This document shows positions 9,018 through 15,308 of a stretch of 19,344 nt of DNA, in pieces. Source of the DNA: JADHUC01 sp964617665. Lineage in GTDB: Bacteria > Planctomycetota > Planctomycetia > Pirellulales > Pirellulaceae. Within the stretch, counting starts at the first letter, position 1, and each line of letters starts with the position of its first letter. Location: positions 1 through 19,344 of the forward strand of contig CAZUAH010000250.1 of the NCBI GenBank assembly GCA_964617665.1. Reading direction: 5' to 3'. Made by a program: the position numbers and the translations under genes. Below the pieces are notes generated by a model. The model had not been told where the DNA came from. It searched no databases and saw only the letters and a list, made by a program, of their open reading frames with translations.

Positions 9018-10021
9018 GATTTCTTGCCTTCGATGCGTTTGATCTCCCGGTCGAAGTCCGAGATGTATTCCGCGTCCTGCCGTTTGCGGTAAACCTCGTA
9101 TTCCCCCTCGGCTTTGAGTTTGGCCTCCAGCGCGCTCACTTTGCCCTTGTCCTGCAGAATCGGATAGTTCGACAGCTCCAGGAACTCGTTCAAGAAATTC
9201 ACCCAATCGGCCATCTTCATCAGGATGCCCCGTTCGGCCCGATTCTCCGCCAGATCAAGATAGGCGGACACGATCCGATTAACTTCCTTGACATGTGCCT
9301 CGCTCAGGTAATTCTTTGCCACCGTGACATCGGACTTCAGAAGCTTTCCGTCCGGCGCACGCTTCCAGGTCGTCAGGCCCATGTAGACCTTGCTCGCATC
9401 GGCGGAGGCATAGATCAGCTCGGCCGCCGTCTGGCCGGTGATTGCCCAGTGCAGCTTGTTTTGTACGGTGGCGAAAAACTCCTTGGTCAGCGGCGCGTCC
9501 GCCCTGTAGTCCACGGACAGGGCGTAGATGTCCGTGATCTTCTGGTAAAAACGCCGTTCGCTGGCCCGGATTTCCCGGATACGTTCCAGCAATTCGTCGA
9601 AGTAATCCTTGCCGAAGACCTGCTTGCCCTGTTTCAACCGTTCGTCATCCAGCACGAAGCCCTTGACGATGAACTCCCGCAGCGTCTTCGTCGCCCAGAT
9701 GCGGAACTGCGTGGCCTGGAAGCTGTTGACCCGGTAGCCCACGGCAATGATGGCATCCAGGTTGTAAAACTCCACCTCGCGTGCCACTTCACGGCTGCCT
9801 TCGGTACGAACTATTTCCATTTTGGAAACAGTTGCTTCCCGAATCAGTTCGCCGGACTCGAAGATATTCTTCAGGTGCTTGTTGATGGCCGGCACCTTGA
9901 CCCCGAACAACTCGGCCAGCGCCTTTTGCGTGAGCCAGACCGTCTCGTCTCTGTAGAAAACCTCCACCTTCACCGCCCCGTCCGGCGCGGTGTAGAGCAG
10001 AAACTGATTGTGGCTGCTCAT
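9014..10021 (-). CDS. rhuM: RhuM family protein
   Basis: A complete 335-residue member of the RhuM (virulence RhuM/Fic-DOC-associated) family. The N-terminus MSSHNQFLLYTAPDGAVKVEVFYRDETVWLTQ is typical and leads into a winged helix-turn-helix (ALAELFGVKVPAINKHLKNIF). Further landmarks are EFYNLDAIIAVGYRVNS, FRIWATKTLREFIVKGFVLDDERL and a conserved middle with FFATVQNKLHWAITGQTAAELI. Such genes are often found inside type I restriction operons between the specificity and R-subunit genes; their molecular role is not settled. An AAAGGGA box lies 7 bases before the ATG. The stop overlaps the hsdR start (ATGA at 9014-9017), so the two were translated together. It shows no damage, in contrast to hsdR. 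Confidence 0.93.
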   Translation of the reverse strand: MSSHNQFLLYTAPDGAVKVEVFYRDETVWLTQKALAELFGVKVPAINKHLKNIFESGELIREATVSKMEIVRTEGSREVAREVEFYNLDAIIAVGYRVNSFQATQFRIWATKTLREFIVKGFVLDDERLKQGKQVFGKDYFDELLERIREIRASERRFYQKITDIYALSVDYRADAPLTKEFFATVQNKLHWAITGQTAAELIYASADASKVYMGLTTWKRAPDGKLLKSDVTVAKNYLSEAHVKEVNRIVSAYLDLAENRAERGILMKMADWVNFLNEFLELSNYPILQDKGKVSALEAKLKAEGEYEVYRKRQDAEYISDFDREIKRIEGKKS

Positions 10022-10025
10022 GCAG

Positions 10026-10172
10026 TCATCCCTTTGGATTGAACTTATAACTATCGCTTGTGGTTGCCCACGCCTCCTCGGGAATGCTCATGGGCCACCC
10101 TGCCACCTGCCGGATCCTCTCCCGCGTCTGGTAAAGGATGATTTCGGATCGGGCAAAGGAGCGTCATGCATG
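10026..10172 (-). pseudogene. Unidentified gene tail directly upstream of rhuM
   Basis: On the minus strand about 45 codons are open after a TGA near 10172 and end at a TGA (10026-10028) just 4 bases before the rhuM ATG. The translation contains RSEIILYQTRERIRQVAGWP and EEAWATTSDSYKFNPKG. The spacing to rhuM is what one expects for the 3' end of a preceding operon gene (hsdS or hsdM would be usual), but I do not recognise the sequence. SEIILYQT also resembles the first residues of some RhuM proteins, which could be chance. Confidence 0.25.
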
Positions 10173-10421
10173 CCCAAGCCACCTTTTGCGGGATGCGGCA
10201 GTTGCAGAATATAGCAAAGTCGGCGAGTGAATGCAGCGTGATGTTCCTCGGACTTAAGTTACACGGGGAAAGGTGGTAGGAACCGAGATATTGGCCGTGC
10301 GATACCGACGGGTCCTGCCAGCTTTTTCGTCGCCCAGGGCAGCCGTACGGGCGGGAGCACTGAGTGAGGAAGCCAGGCAAACAGTTCTGGCCCAAATCCA
10401 CGTGGTGATCGCGCGAGGCGA
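10173..10421. other. Non-coding stretch between the rhuM operon and the small-gene leader
   Basis: About 250 bases in which I see no convincing gene on either strand: short open frames exist but none shows family text, a good ribosome site or codon bias. It separates two divergently transcribed units and should hold their promoters, yet I find no clear minus 35/minus 10 pair. No hsdM or hsdS remnant was recognised here. Confidence 0.4.
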
Positions 10422-10640
10422 TGCCGACGTGGTCATTCAAGCTCCCCTGGGGTAGAGTCGGGTAGTGCTCCGAGCAGTGCAGGGAGGACGGTACCGGTGA
10501 GTTGGCCGGCGGTGTCAGGCGAAATGAACTGGAGACCCATGATGAACAACGACTCGGAACTTCTGGTTGGCATGAGCGACGACGAGTTGGAGGCACTGGC
10601 CGACGGCAAATTGGCCCCATCGGCGCAGGCTCGTCTGGAC
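10422..10640 (+). repeat. Direct repeat, copy B (leader plus start of small gene)
   Basis: Partner of copy A at 7311-7530, 3.1 kb apart in direct orientation, flanking hsdR and rhuM. The best conserved block is the 50 bases just before the gene start (10491-10540), with only three differences from copy A, although it does not behave like coding sequence. The 110 bases before that are more diverged. Confidence 0.8.
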
Positions 10641-10790
10641 GAACTGCTGGTACGAAGCGGCCGGAATCAACTCACTGCCGATGAGCAGTCCGAGTTGGAC
10701 GTTCTCTTGGCGAGGGTCGACCAACTCACGATTCTCGAAACGCGAGCAAGGTACACTCTGCGTCAACATGCGGGAGCTGCTGGGACGTGA
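10542..10790 (+). CDS. Small acidic helical protein coupled to an HNH nuclease gene
   Basis: An 82-residue protein with no signal or membrane segment, rich in Glu, Asp and Leu, which should form two helical hairpins: LVGMSDDELEALADGKLAP with AQARLDELLVRSG, then LTADEQSELDVLLARVDQ with LTILETRARYTL. Small proteins of this look are, as far as I recall, found directly before HNH nuclease genes in planctomycetes and cyanobacteria; their function is unknown. The ATG at 10542 has GGAG 7 bases upstream; an ATG directly before it (10539) and a GTG at 10497 are alternatives. The stop TGA overlaps the GTG start of the HNH gene (GTGA, 10787-10790), so both are translated together. An antitoxin-like or regulatory partner role is possible but is inference. 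Confidence 0.75.
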   Translation: MNNDSELLVGMSDDELEALADGKLAPSAQARLDELLVRSGRNQLTADEQSELDVLLARVDQLTILETRARYTLRQHAGAAGT

Positions 10791-11299
10791 GTACATATCT
10801 TCCCGCCGATCTGCGTCGCCAGGTCCGCGCGCATTTCGCCAACTGTAGCGTCTATTGCCGCACGGCGGAAGAGTTGACAGTTGCCATCTTTGAATTCGAA
10901 CACATCAGCACTCGCTCGGCCGGCGGAAAGACCGTCTTCGAGAATATTTGTTTTGCGTGCCCTACGTGCAACCGATACAAATCGGATCGCACGATCGCCG
11001 TGGACCCACACACGCAGGAAACCGTATCCTTGTTTCATCCTCATCGGGACGTGTGGACCGACCATTTCAGGTGGAGTGGAGACGCGACGGAAATCATCGG
11101 CGTGACGGCAACTGGCCGTGCGACGATCGCCGCGTTGAAAATGAACCGTCCCCAGTTGATCCGTGTGCCCAACTTCAGTACAGAGCTTCTTGAAATAGTC
11201 GTACTTGAGCTGGTCGGTCAGACTGTTGCCGAAGTAATGTGCGCGGATCGGCTTGTCTTGCCCCTGTGCGGAGATCCACGTGAAGATCGCCAGCATTAA
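10787..11299 (+). CDS. HNH endonuclease with replaced C-terminal tail
   Basis: The first 127 residues (to about 11168) are an HNH-type nuclease: TYLPADLRRQVRAHF, then FEFEHISTRSAGGKTVFENICFACPTCNRYKSDRT with His39, Asn53 and Asn62 as the likely core and Cys58-x2-Cys61 as half of the structural zinc site, followed by ETVSLFHPHRDVWTDHF and ITATGRAT-like text (GVTATGRATIAALKMNRPQL). Such proteins cut DNA with one metal ion; the target here is unknown. The first zinc half is odd: Cys20 and Cys24 are spaced C-x3-C rather than C-x2-C. GTG at 10787 is chosen because of the GTGA overlap with the small gene and a GGGAG box 10 bases upstream. After about residue 127 the frame runs antisense through an SGNH-hydrolase remnant, so the native tail, probably short, has been replaced; activity may or may not survive. 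Confidence 0.8.
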   Translation: MSTYLPADLRRQVRAHFANCSVYCRTAEELTVAIFEFEHISTRSAGGKTVFENICFACPTCNRYKSDRTIAVDPHTQETVSLFHPHRDVWTDHFRWSGDATEIIGVTATGRATIAALKMNRPQLIRVPNFSTELLEIVVLELVGQTVAEVMCADRLVLPLCGDPREDRQH

Positions 11300-11335
11300 C
11301 GCGCCGGCCATGATAATCGCGTTTCTAGTTCGCAT
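11162..11335 (-). pseudogene. N-terminal remnant of a secreted SGNH/GDSL-type hydrolase
   Basis: From an ATG at 11335 the minus strand codes for a signal peptide (IIMAGALMLAIFTWISAQGQ) and then HYFGNSLTDQLKYDYFKKL, where GNSLT is block I with the nucleophilic serine of SGNH hydrolases. GGAAG lies 8 bases upstream of the ATG. Family text stops at GHT near 11162, where the HNH gene comes in from the other side. The remainder (about 250 or more residues with the catalytic Asp/His) is missing, so this is a dead 5' fragment. Confidence 0.7.
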
Positions 11336-11351
11336 GCTGTTCTTCCAGTGG

Positions 11352-11502
11352 TCAGTCGAGTTCTCTCACACGGATCTTGCGATAGCGTACGAATTGCTTG
11401 GTGAAGTTGCCACCGCCGTGGACCTGCAGCGCAATGCCGCCTCGGTCCGGATGACGCTTTTCCTTGAATGTACTTGGCAACCTCATCCGGTACTGTCGTC
11501 AT
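11352..11502 (-). pseudogene. C-terminal remnant of a DUF1080 (3-keto-disaccharide hydrolase) protein, frameshifted
   Basis: The last 30 residues before a TGA at 11352-11354 read HPDRGGIALQVHGGGNFTKQ and FVRYRKIRVRELD, the signature end of DUF1080 proteins (a LamG-like beta-sandwich, common as secreted proteins in planctomycetes). Upstream in a different frame stands VPDEVAKYIQGK, the expected preceding text. Removing one A from the run near 11460-11465 joins the two, so a one-base insertion has occurred. Beyond about 11502 nothing matches. The stop lies 16 bases before the SGNH start, so this piece and that one are probably a surviving gene boundary of an old operon. Confidence 0.65.
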
Positions 11503-11542
11503 GCGCGTCGAGCGGAATCGGGCTAACCTCCGCAGGGTACGC

Positions 11543-11568
11543 CCTCCGGGTGCAGTTCGGCACGGAGG
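11543..11568. repeat. Hairpin downstream of the SUMF1-like gene
   Basis: On the plus strand CCTCC-GG-GTGC, loop AGTTCG, GCAC-GGAGG gives nine base pairs with a two-base bulge, 22 bases beyond the stop of the minus-strand SUMF1-like gene. There is no T tract, so it is at best an imperfect terminator; it also marks the border to the DUF1080 remnant. Confidence 0.3.
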
Positions 11569-11590
11569 TTTGCACGCCGGCCTAGCGCAC

Positions 11591-12349
11591 TCAATCGAGC
11601 TCGCAAACGACGCGCAAGCCGAGATCGAAATATCGAAACGTGCCAGCGTTGCTGAGGCGGGAGGCCGAACGGCATTCGCTGGCGCTCAGGCCCCACGAAC
11701 CGCCGCGCAGATCACGCAGCGCCTTCTCTTCGCCATCCAGTTGCGCGGATGTCGAGTTGCCTCTGTCGCCGTCTGGCCGTTCGGCGCACCACTCCGAGAC
11801 GTTGCCGTGCATGTCGTAGAGACCCCAAGGGTTGGGCTTCTTGCGACCGACCGGATGCGACCGGTTGCCACTGTTTTCCAGGTACCAGCCAGCTGCTGCC
11901 AGCGCCGCCGCGTTCCCACCGCTGTAGTAGGCTGTCGTGGTACCGGCACGGCAGGCGTACTCCCATTCCGCTTCGGTCGGCAGACGATACCGTTTCTTCT
12001 CCTTCTTACTGAGGCGATGACAATACTCGACGGCTTCGCGCCACGTGATGCGCTCGACCGGCAGGTCGTCACCCTTGAAAAAGGCGGGGCTCGTTCCCAT
12101 GATCAGCCGCCACTCCTTTTGAGTGACTTCTGTTATGCCGATTCGAAATCCTTTCTCGAATGTGACGTGCCGGCGCGTCTCGTTGGCAATGCGGCCGGGT
12201 TCGGTCTTGGGGCTGCCTATCGTGAAGTCTCCCGGCGGGATGTAGGCCAGCTTCATGCCGACGGAGTTGACGACAATGTCGCCGGGACCGACCGCGGCGG
12301 CGGGAGCTGTTGCGATCAGAACGACCATCAGAAAGACGCCGGTTCGCAT
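11591..12349 (-). CDS. Secreted SUMF1/FGE-sulfatase-domain protein
   Basis: A 252-residue protein with signal peptide (MRTGVFLMVVLIATAPAAAV) followed by a complete FGE-type domain: VGMKLAYIPPGDFTIGSP, ITEVTQKEWRLIMG, PVERITWREAVEYCHRLS, YRLPTEAEWEYACRAGTTT, PNPWGLYDMHGNVSEWCAE, LRGGSWGLSASECRSASR and LGLRVVCELD. The cysteine pair used by formylglycine-generating enzymes is not present after RGGS, so it is probably not a sulfatase activator; many planctomycete copies are of this kind. The ATG at 12349 is preferred over one at 12391 because AGGAGAGAGGA precedes it and the signal peptide begins there. It follows the beta-propeller gene by 23 bases and is very likely in the same operon. Confidence 0.9.
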   Translation of the reverse strand: MRTGVFLMVVLIATAPAAAVGPGDIVVNSVGMKLAYIPPGDFTIGSPKTEPGRIANETRRHVTFEKGFRIGITEVTQKEWRLIMGTSPAFFKGDDLPVERITWREAVEYCHRLSKKEKKRYRLPTEAEWEYACRAGTTTAYYSGGNAAALAAAGWYLENSGNRSHPVGRKKPNPWGLYDMHGNVSEWCAERPDGDRGNSTSAQLDGEEKALRDLRGGSWGLSASECRSASRLSNAGTFRYFDLGLRVVCELD

Positions 12350-12372
12350 AGCGGTTATCCTCTCTCCTGCGT

Positions 12373-13614
12373 CTACTTCACGTCCAGGCAAACTACGTCA
12401 CCTTTGGCATTGCGGGCGTAGATCCGGCTGTTGGATAGCACGGCGACCGTCCGACACATGGACCGGGGCAGGACCTGCGCACGGGCGATGACATCGAACG
12501 AGTTGGGATTTGCTCTAGCGATCACCATCTCGCCCCTGTCGCTCATGGCCATCATCCGGCCATCGGCGCACATCGCAAGCGAACCCTTGCCCATACCCCG
12601 TTCGCTCCACTGCTCGGTGCTGTCTTTGAAATCGATACACTTGAGTCGGGGTTCGTCGAACCCGTACAAGAATCCCTTCCACAGGACCGAGCAACTTTGG
12701 AAGTTGCGCATCACGGTGTTGTCGAACATCTGCGTGACGCGGCCCGCGGCGATCCGGATCTTGGCACAGCCCCGGCCGTAGGCGCACGAGGCGAACACCT
12801 CGTCGCCATGGACGATCGTGTCGGCGGTAGTTGCTTTGTGCTTATTGAAGAATGGGTAGCGCCACAGCAACTCGCCGTCGACGATTCGCACCCCGATGAT
12901 TGAATCCGCCCCGCAGAACACGACGCATTCGTGCCCGTCGACCGTGGCAGGCACCGGGGTGGCGTATCCGCATGCGTCCTTGCCGTTCTCCCAAATCAGT
13001 TCGCCGGTGTGCTTGTTGAACGCGGCACCGGCCGAGCCGACGTTGAGGATCAACCGGTCATCCAGAACGAGCGGCGACCCGGAAAAATGCCACGTCGGGA
13101 GCGTGAAACCCATTTCCTGATTCAGTTGCTGCTTCCAGAGCACCTTGCCGGTGGCCGCCTGGAGGCAGAGCAGATCGCCCATCTTCGAGAGCGTGTAGAC
13201 AACCCCGCCGTCGACAGTTGGAGTGGCGAGCGTGCCGCCCTCATAGTATTTGGGCAGCAACGGGCAGGGGTAAGTGTGTTTCCACAGCATCTCGCCGGTC
13301 TCGGCGTCGAAGCAATAGACGGCGTCTTCCTGTTGACTTTCCTCCTCGCCGTGGTTGCCCATCGTGTAGGCCCGTCCGCCTGCGGTCACCACGGACGACG
13401 AGCCCGTGCCCACCGCGGCCCGCCAGAGCACCTTTGGACCTCCGTCGCCCCAATCGCTCTGCCAGCCGACCTCGTCGGAGATCCCGTTGTGGTTCGGACC
13501 GCGGTAGTTGGGCCAGTCTCCGGCTCTCGATACGGCACCGAATACCAGCCACGCTGCTGCGATCGCGATCCATGTTTCCCAGCCCCGTCCGTCTCTCATA
13601 GGTCCAACCATCAT
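12373..13614 (-). CDS. PQQ-like beta-propeller repeat protein, exported
   Basis: A 413-residue protein with a hydrophobic export segment (WIAIAAAWLVFGAVSRAG) and then DWPNYRGPNHNGISDE, the hallmark entry of planctomycete PQQ-like propellers. Blade motifs follow: AVYCFDAETGEMLWKHT, LLCLQAATGKVLWKQQL, AAFNKHTGELIWE, IGVRIVDGELLWRYP and IYARNAKGDVVCLDVK at the end. Length and the seven to eight blades agree with a complete gene. These proteins resemble BamB and quinoprotein dehydrogenases, but the residues needed for an active quinoprotein are not evident, so enzymatic activity is doubtful. Starts at 13614, 13611 and 13599 (ATG) are possible; 13599 gives the neatest signal peptide, and a TTG at 13632 is less likely. 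It is the first gene of a unit with the SUMF1-like gene. Confidence 0.9.
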   Translation of the reverse strand: MMVGPMRDGRGWETWIAIAAAWLVFGAVSRAGDWPNYRGPNHNGISDEVGWQSDWGDGGPKVLWRAAVGTGSSSVVTAGGRAYTMGNHGEEESQQEDAVYCFDAETGEMLWKHTYPCPLLPKYYEGGTLATPTVDGGVVYTLSKMGDLLCLQAATGKVLWKQQLNQEMGFTLPTWHFSGSPLVLDDRLILNVGSAGAAFNKHTGELIWENGKDACGYATPVPATVDGHECVVFCGADSIIGVRIVDGELLWRYPFFNKHKATTADTIVHGDEVFASCAYGRGCAKIRIAAGRVTQMFDNTVMRNFQSCSVLWKGFLYGFDEPRLKCIDFKDSTEQWSERGMGKGSLAMCADGRMMAMSDRGEMVIARANPNSFDVIARAQVLPRSMCRTVAVLSNSRIYARNAKGDVVCLDVK

Positions 13615-13665
13615 GAAGGATAGGAGTTTCAAGTATAGGAATTCTGATGTCGAGCAACGGAGTTG

Positions 13666-13693
13666 AGCATACCACGAAGAATTGGTGATTCAA
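13666..13693 (-). promoter_or_regulatory. Candidate housekeeping promoter of the propeller/SUMF1 unit
   Basis: On the minus strand TTGAAT (13693-13688) and TATGCT (13671-13666) are 16 bases apart, a reasonable sigma-70-like pair about 50-70 bases upstream of the propeller start. It lies in the 148-base gap after the oxidoreductase remnant. No operator was recognised. Confidence 0.35.
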
Positions 13694-13780
13694 GTGGGAA
13701 AGAGCACAGGGCACCGACACGGTCCCAAGCCTCTTGAGTGCGTATTTGGCGGCACCTACACTGGTGTGGCGGCTCTTTTC

Positions 13781-14820
13781 TTAAGCCTCCCAGCCGGGTC
13801 GGTACTCGCGTTTGACGTATTGGTTGACTTCGGTGTTGTTGGTGCTTGCCATCTTCTCGACGTCCCATTCGATCTTGCTGCCTTGGCCGGCGAACTGAGC
13901 GAGATGGCCGGCCAGCGCGATGGACGTCAACGGTGCGGCCGCGTCGGGGAAGTTCGATGCGGGCGTTCCGCCGTTGCGGATGCACCAGTACAGGTCGTCG
14001 ATCGGTCCGCCGTGTGCGCGGGGGGCAAAGTCGGCTCGGGCGGCGGGGACTTGTCGTGTTCGGATGGCGGGATCAACCGCGCGTCGCTGCCGATCATTCC
14101 TTTGTCGCCGACGAACAGCGTGAACTCGCCGAACGGCCGCCCCGCTTTCTTCTCGGCTTCTTTCATGACTTCCGGTTTCAGGTCCCCGTGGTCGTAAACG
14201 TAACACTTGCAGGCGGCGAACTGGTCTCGTGCGGGAATGTGGTAGCAGACGATGTTGCTTTGCGGATACATCCCTTCGCTGCCGCCCGTTGTCTGGATGC
14301 ATTCGATGGTGAAGCCTTTGACTTCCCATAACCGCAGCGCCATGAACGGCACGGCGACGTGATGGCAGGCCATGTCGCCGATTGTTCCGGTGCCGAATTG
14401 CCGCCAGCTTCGCCAACTGAACGGATGCAGCCCGTCGTGGTAATCGCGATAGGGTGCCGGGCCGATCCATTCATCCCAATGCAGCCCGGCGCGTACGGGT
14501 TTGCTTTCCGGCCGGCCACCGCTGCCGCCGAAGTTGCGTCCCAGGATCGTGTGGCTCTCCAGGACTTTGCCGATCGCTCCCGCCGCGATGTATTCAGCTA
14601 CGCGGCGGATCCCGTCGCCGCAGTACCCCTGGTTGCCCATCTGCGTGCAGACCTTCTTCTCCCTGGCAGCCTTCCCCAGGGCGTAGCATTCATAGATGTT
14701 GTGGGCCAACGGCTTCTGAGCAAATACGTGCTTGCCCAGATGAACGGCGCGAATCGCCGCGGGTGCGCGATGGTGATCCGGGGTGGCGATTAACACCACA
14801 TCCAAGTCTCGATGGCACTG
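13781..14820 (-). pseudogene. Gfo/Idh/MocA oxidoreductase, 5'-truncated and frameshifted
   Basis: Family text begins abruptly at about 14820 with DLDVVLIATPDHHRAPAAIR and continues with LGKHVFAQKPLAHNIYE, VCTQMGNQGYCGDGIRRV, AGLHWDEWIGPAPYRDYHDG, HPFSWRSWRQFGTGTIGD and LFVGDKGMIGSDARLIPPSE. The EKP lysine motif appears as QKP. Between 14031 and 14049 the frame shifts; the end continues in the next frame as ARADFAPRAHGGPIDDLYW, ASNFPDAAAPLTSIALAGHL and NQYVKREYRPGWEA, stopping at 13781. The N-terminal Rossmann half with the export signal is missing and has been replaced, in frame, by a transposase piece. A working enzyme is not possible. Confidence 0.85.
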
Positions 14821-15180
14821 GTCCACGTGCCAGCGAATGCAGTATGCCTGAACAATGCGTTTCACCTGCTCTGGTTGGTCGATGGGTAATGTCGTGATTA
14901 ATAGCCACTGAATTGCCTCGCAGCCGTCTGGTGGATTGGTTTCTTCAGCGAGAACCACGTTGACCGTAAGTGTGGGAAGTTTGCGGTCGTGTCTCCAAGG
15001 TGGACGCAAGGTGAGTGTCGTTGCTCGAACCTCGACGTGGGCGATTCTCGCATCTCGCGACCTACTGCGTTTGCGTTGATGCGACGGCGCGATTTTGGCC
15101 TTGCGAGCACTCACGTCGACTGTGCATTCATACAAACATTCCGATTCCCGCGCCTTGGTTAACCAGTTGCTCTGGTCGGT
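14821..15180 (-). mobile_element. IS4-family transposase fragment
   Basis: About 120 codons without both ends. VDVSARKAKIAPSHQRKRS, VEVRATTLTLRPPWRHDRKL, VNVVLAEETNPPDGCEAIQ and WLLITTLPIDQPEQVKRIV with QAYCIRWHVD are the central part of an IS4-family (Tn5-like DDE) transposase, in which the strand-rich insert precedes the last catalytic glutamate. The piece ends just before the expected YREK-type signature, where it fuses in frame with the oxidoreductase. Terminal inverted repeats were not found. It marks an old insertion followed by deletion. Confidence 0.8.
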
Positions 15181-15183
15181 TGT

Positions 15184-15202
15184 TGCATGCGTTTGGCATG
15201 CA
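15184..15202. repeat. Short palindrome beside the REP-like element
   Basis: TGCATGC (15184-15190) and GCATGCA (15196-15202) form an inverted repeat with the five-base spacer GTTTG. It directly precedes the larger inverted repeat and follows the end of the transposase fragment. Confidence 0.45.
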
Positions 15203-15206
15203 CGAC

Positions 15207-15271
15207 TAGCCGCGGAGCGGCGACAGCAGTCGGTTGCCGTGGCGTCGATTCCTGCCGCCGCTCCGCGGCTA
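15207..15271. repeat. REP-like inverted repeat
   Basis: TAGCCGCGGAGCGGCG (15207-15222) is matched exactly by its reverse complement CGCCGCTCCGCGGCTA (15256-15271). Allowing one mismatch the stem extends inward by ACAG/CTGC to 20 positions, leaving a loop of about 25 bases. A GCGGAGCGGC core of this kind is, from memory, common in intergenic DNA of Rhodopirellula-like genomes. It lies between a transposase fragment and another gene remnant. Confidence 0.65.
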
Positions 15272-15308
15272 CGGCTCCCAAAGGCACAGTCGACGACATC
15301 ACAATTGC

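Noticed and set aside
10763..11161. Continuation of the SGNH-hydrolase frame on the minus strand
   Set aside because: This part is antisense to the HNH nuclease and has none of the later SGNH blocks.
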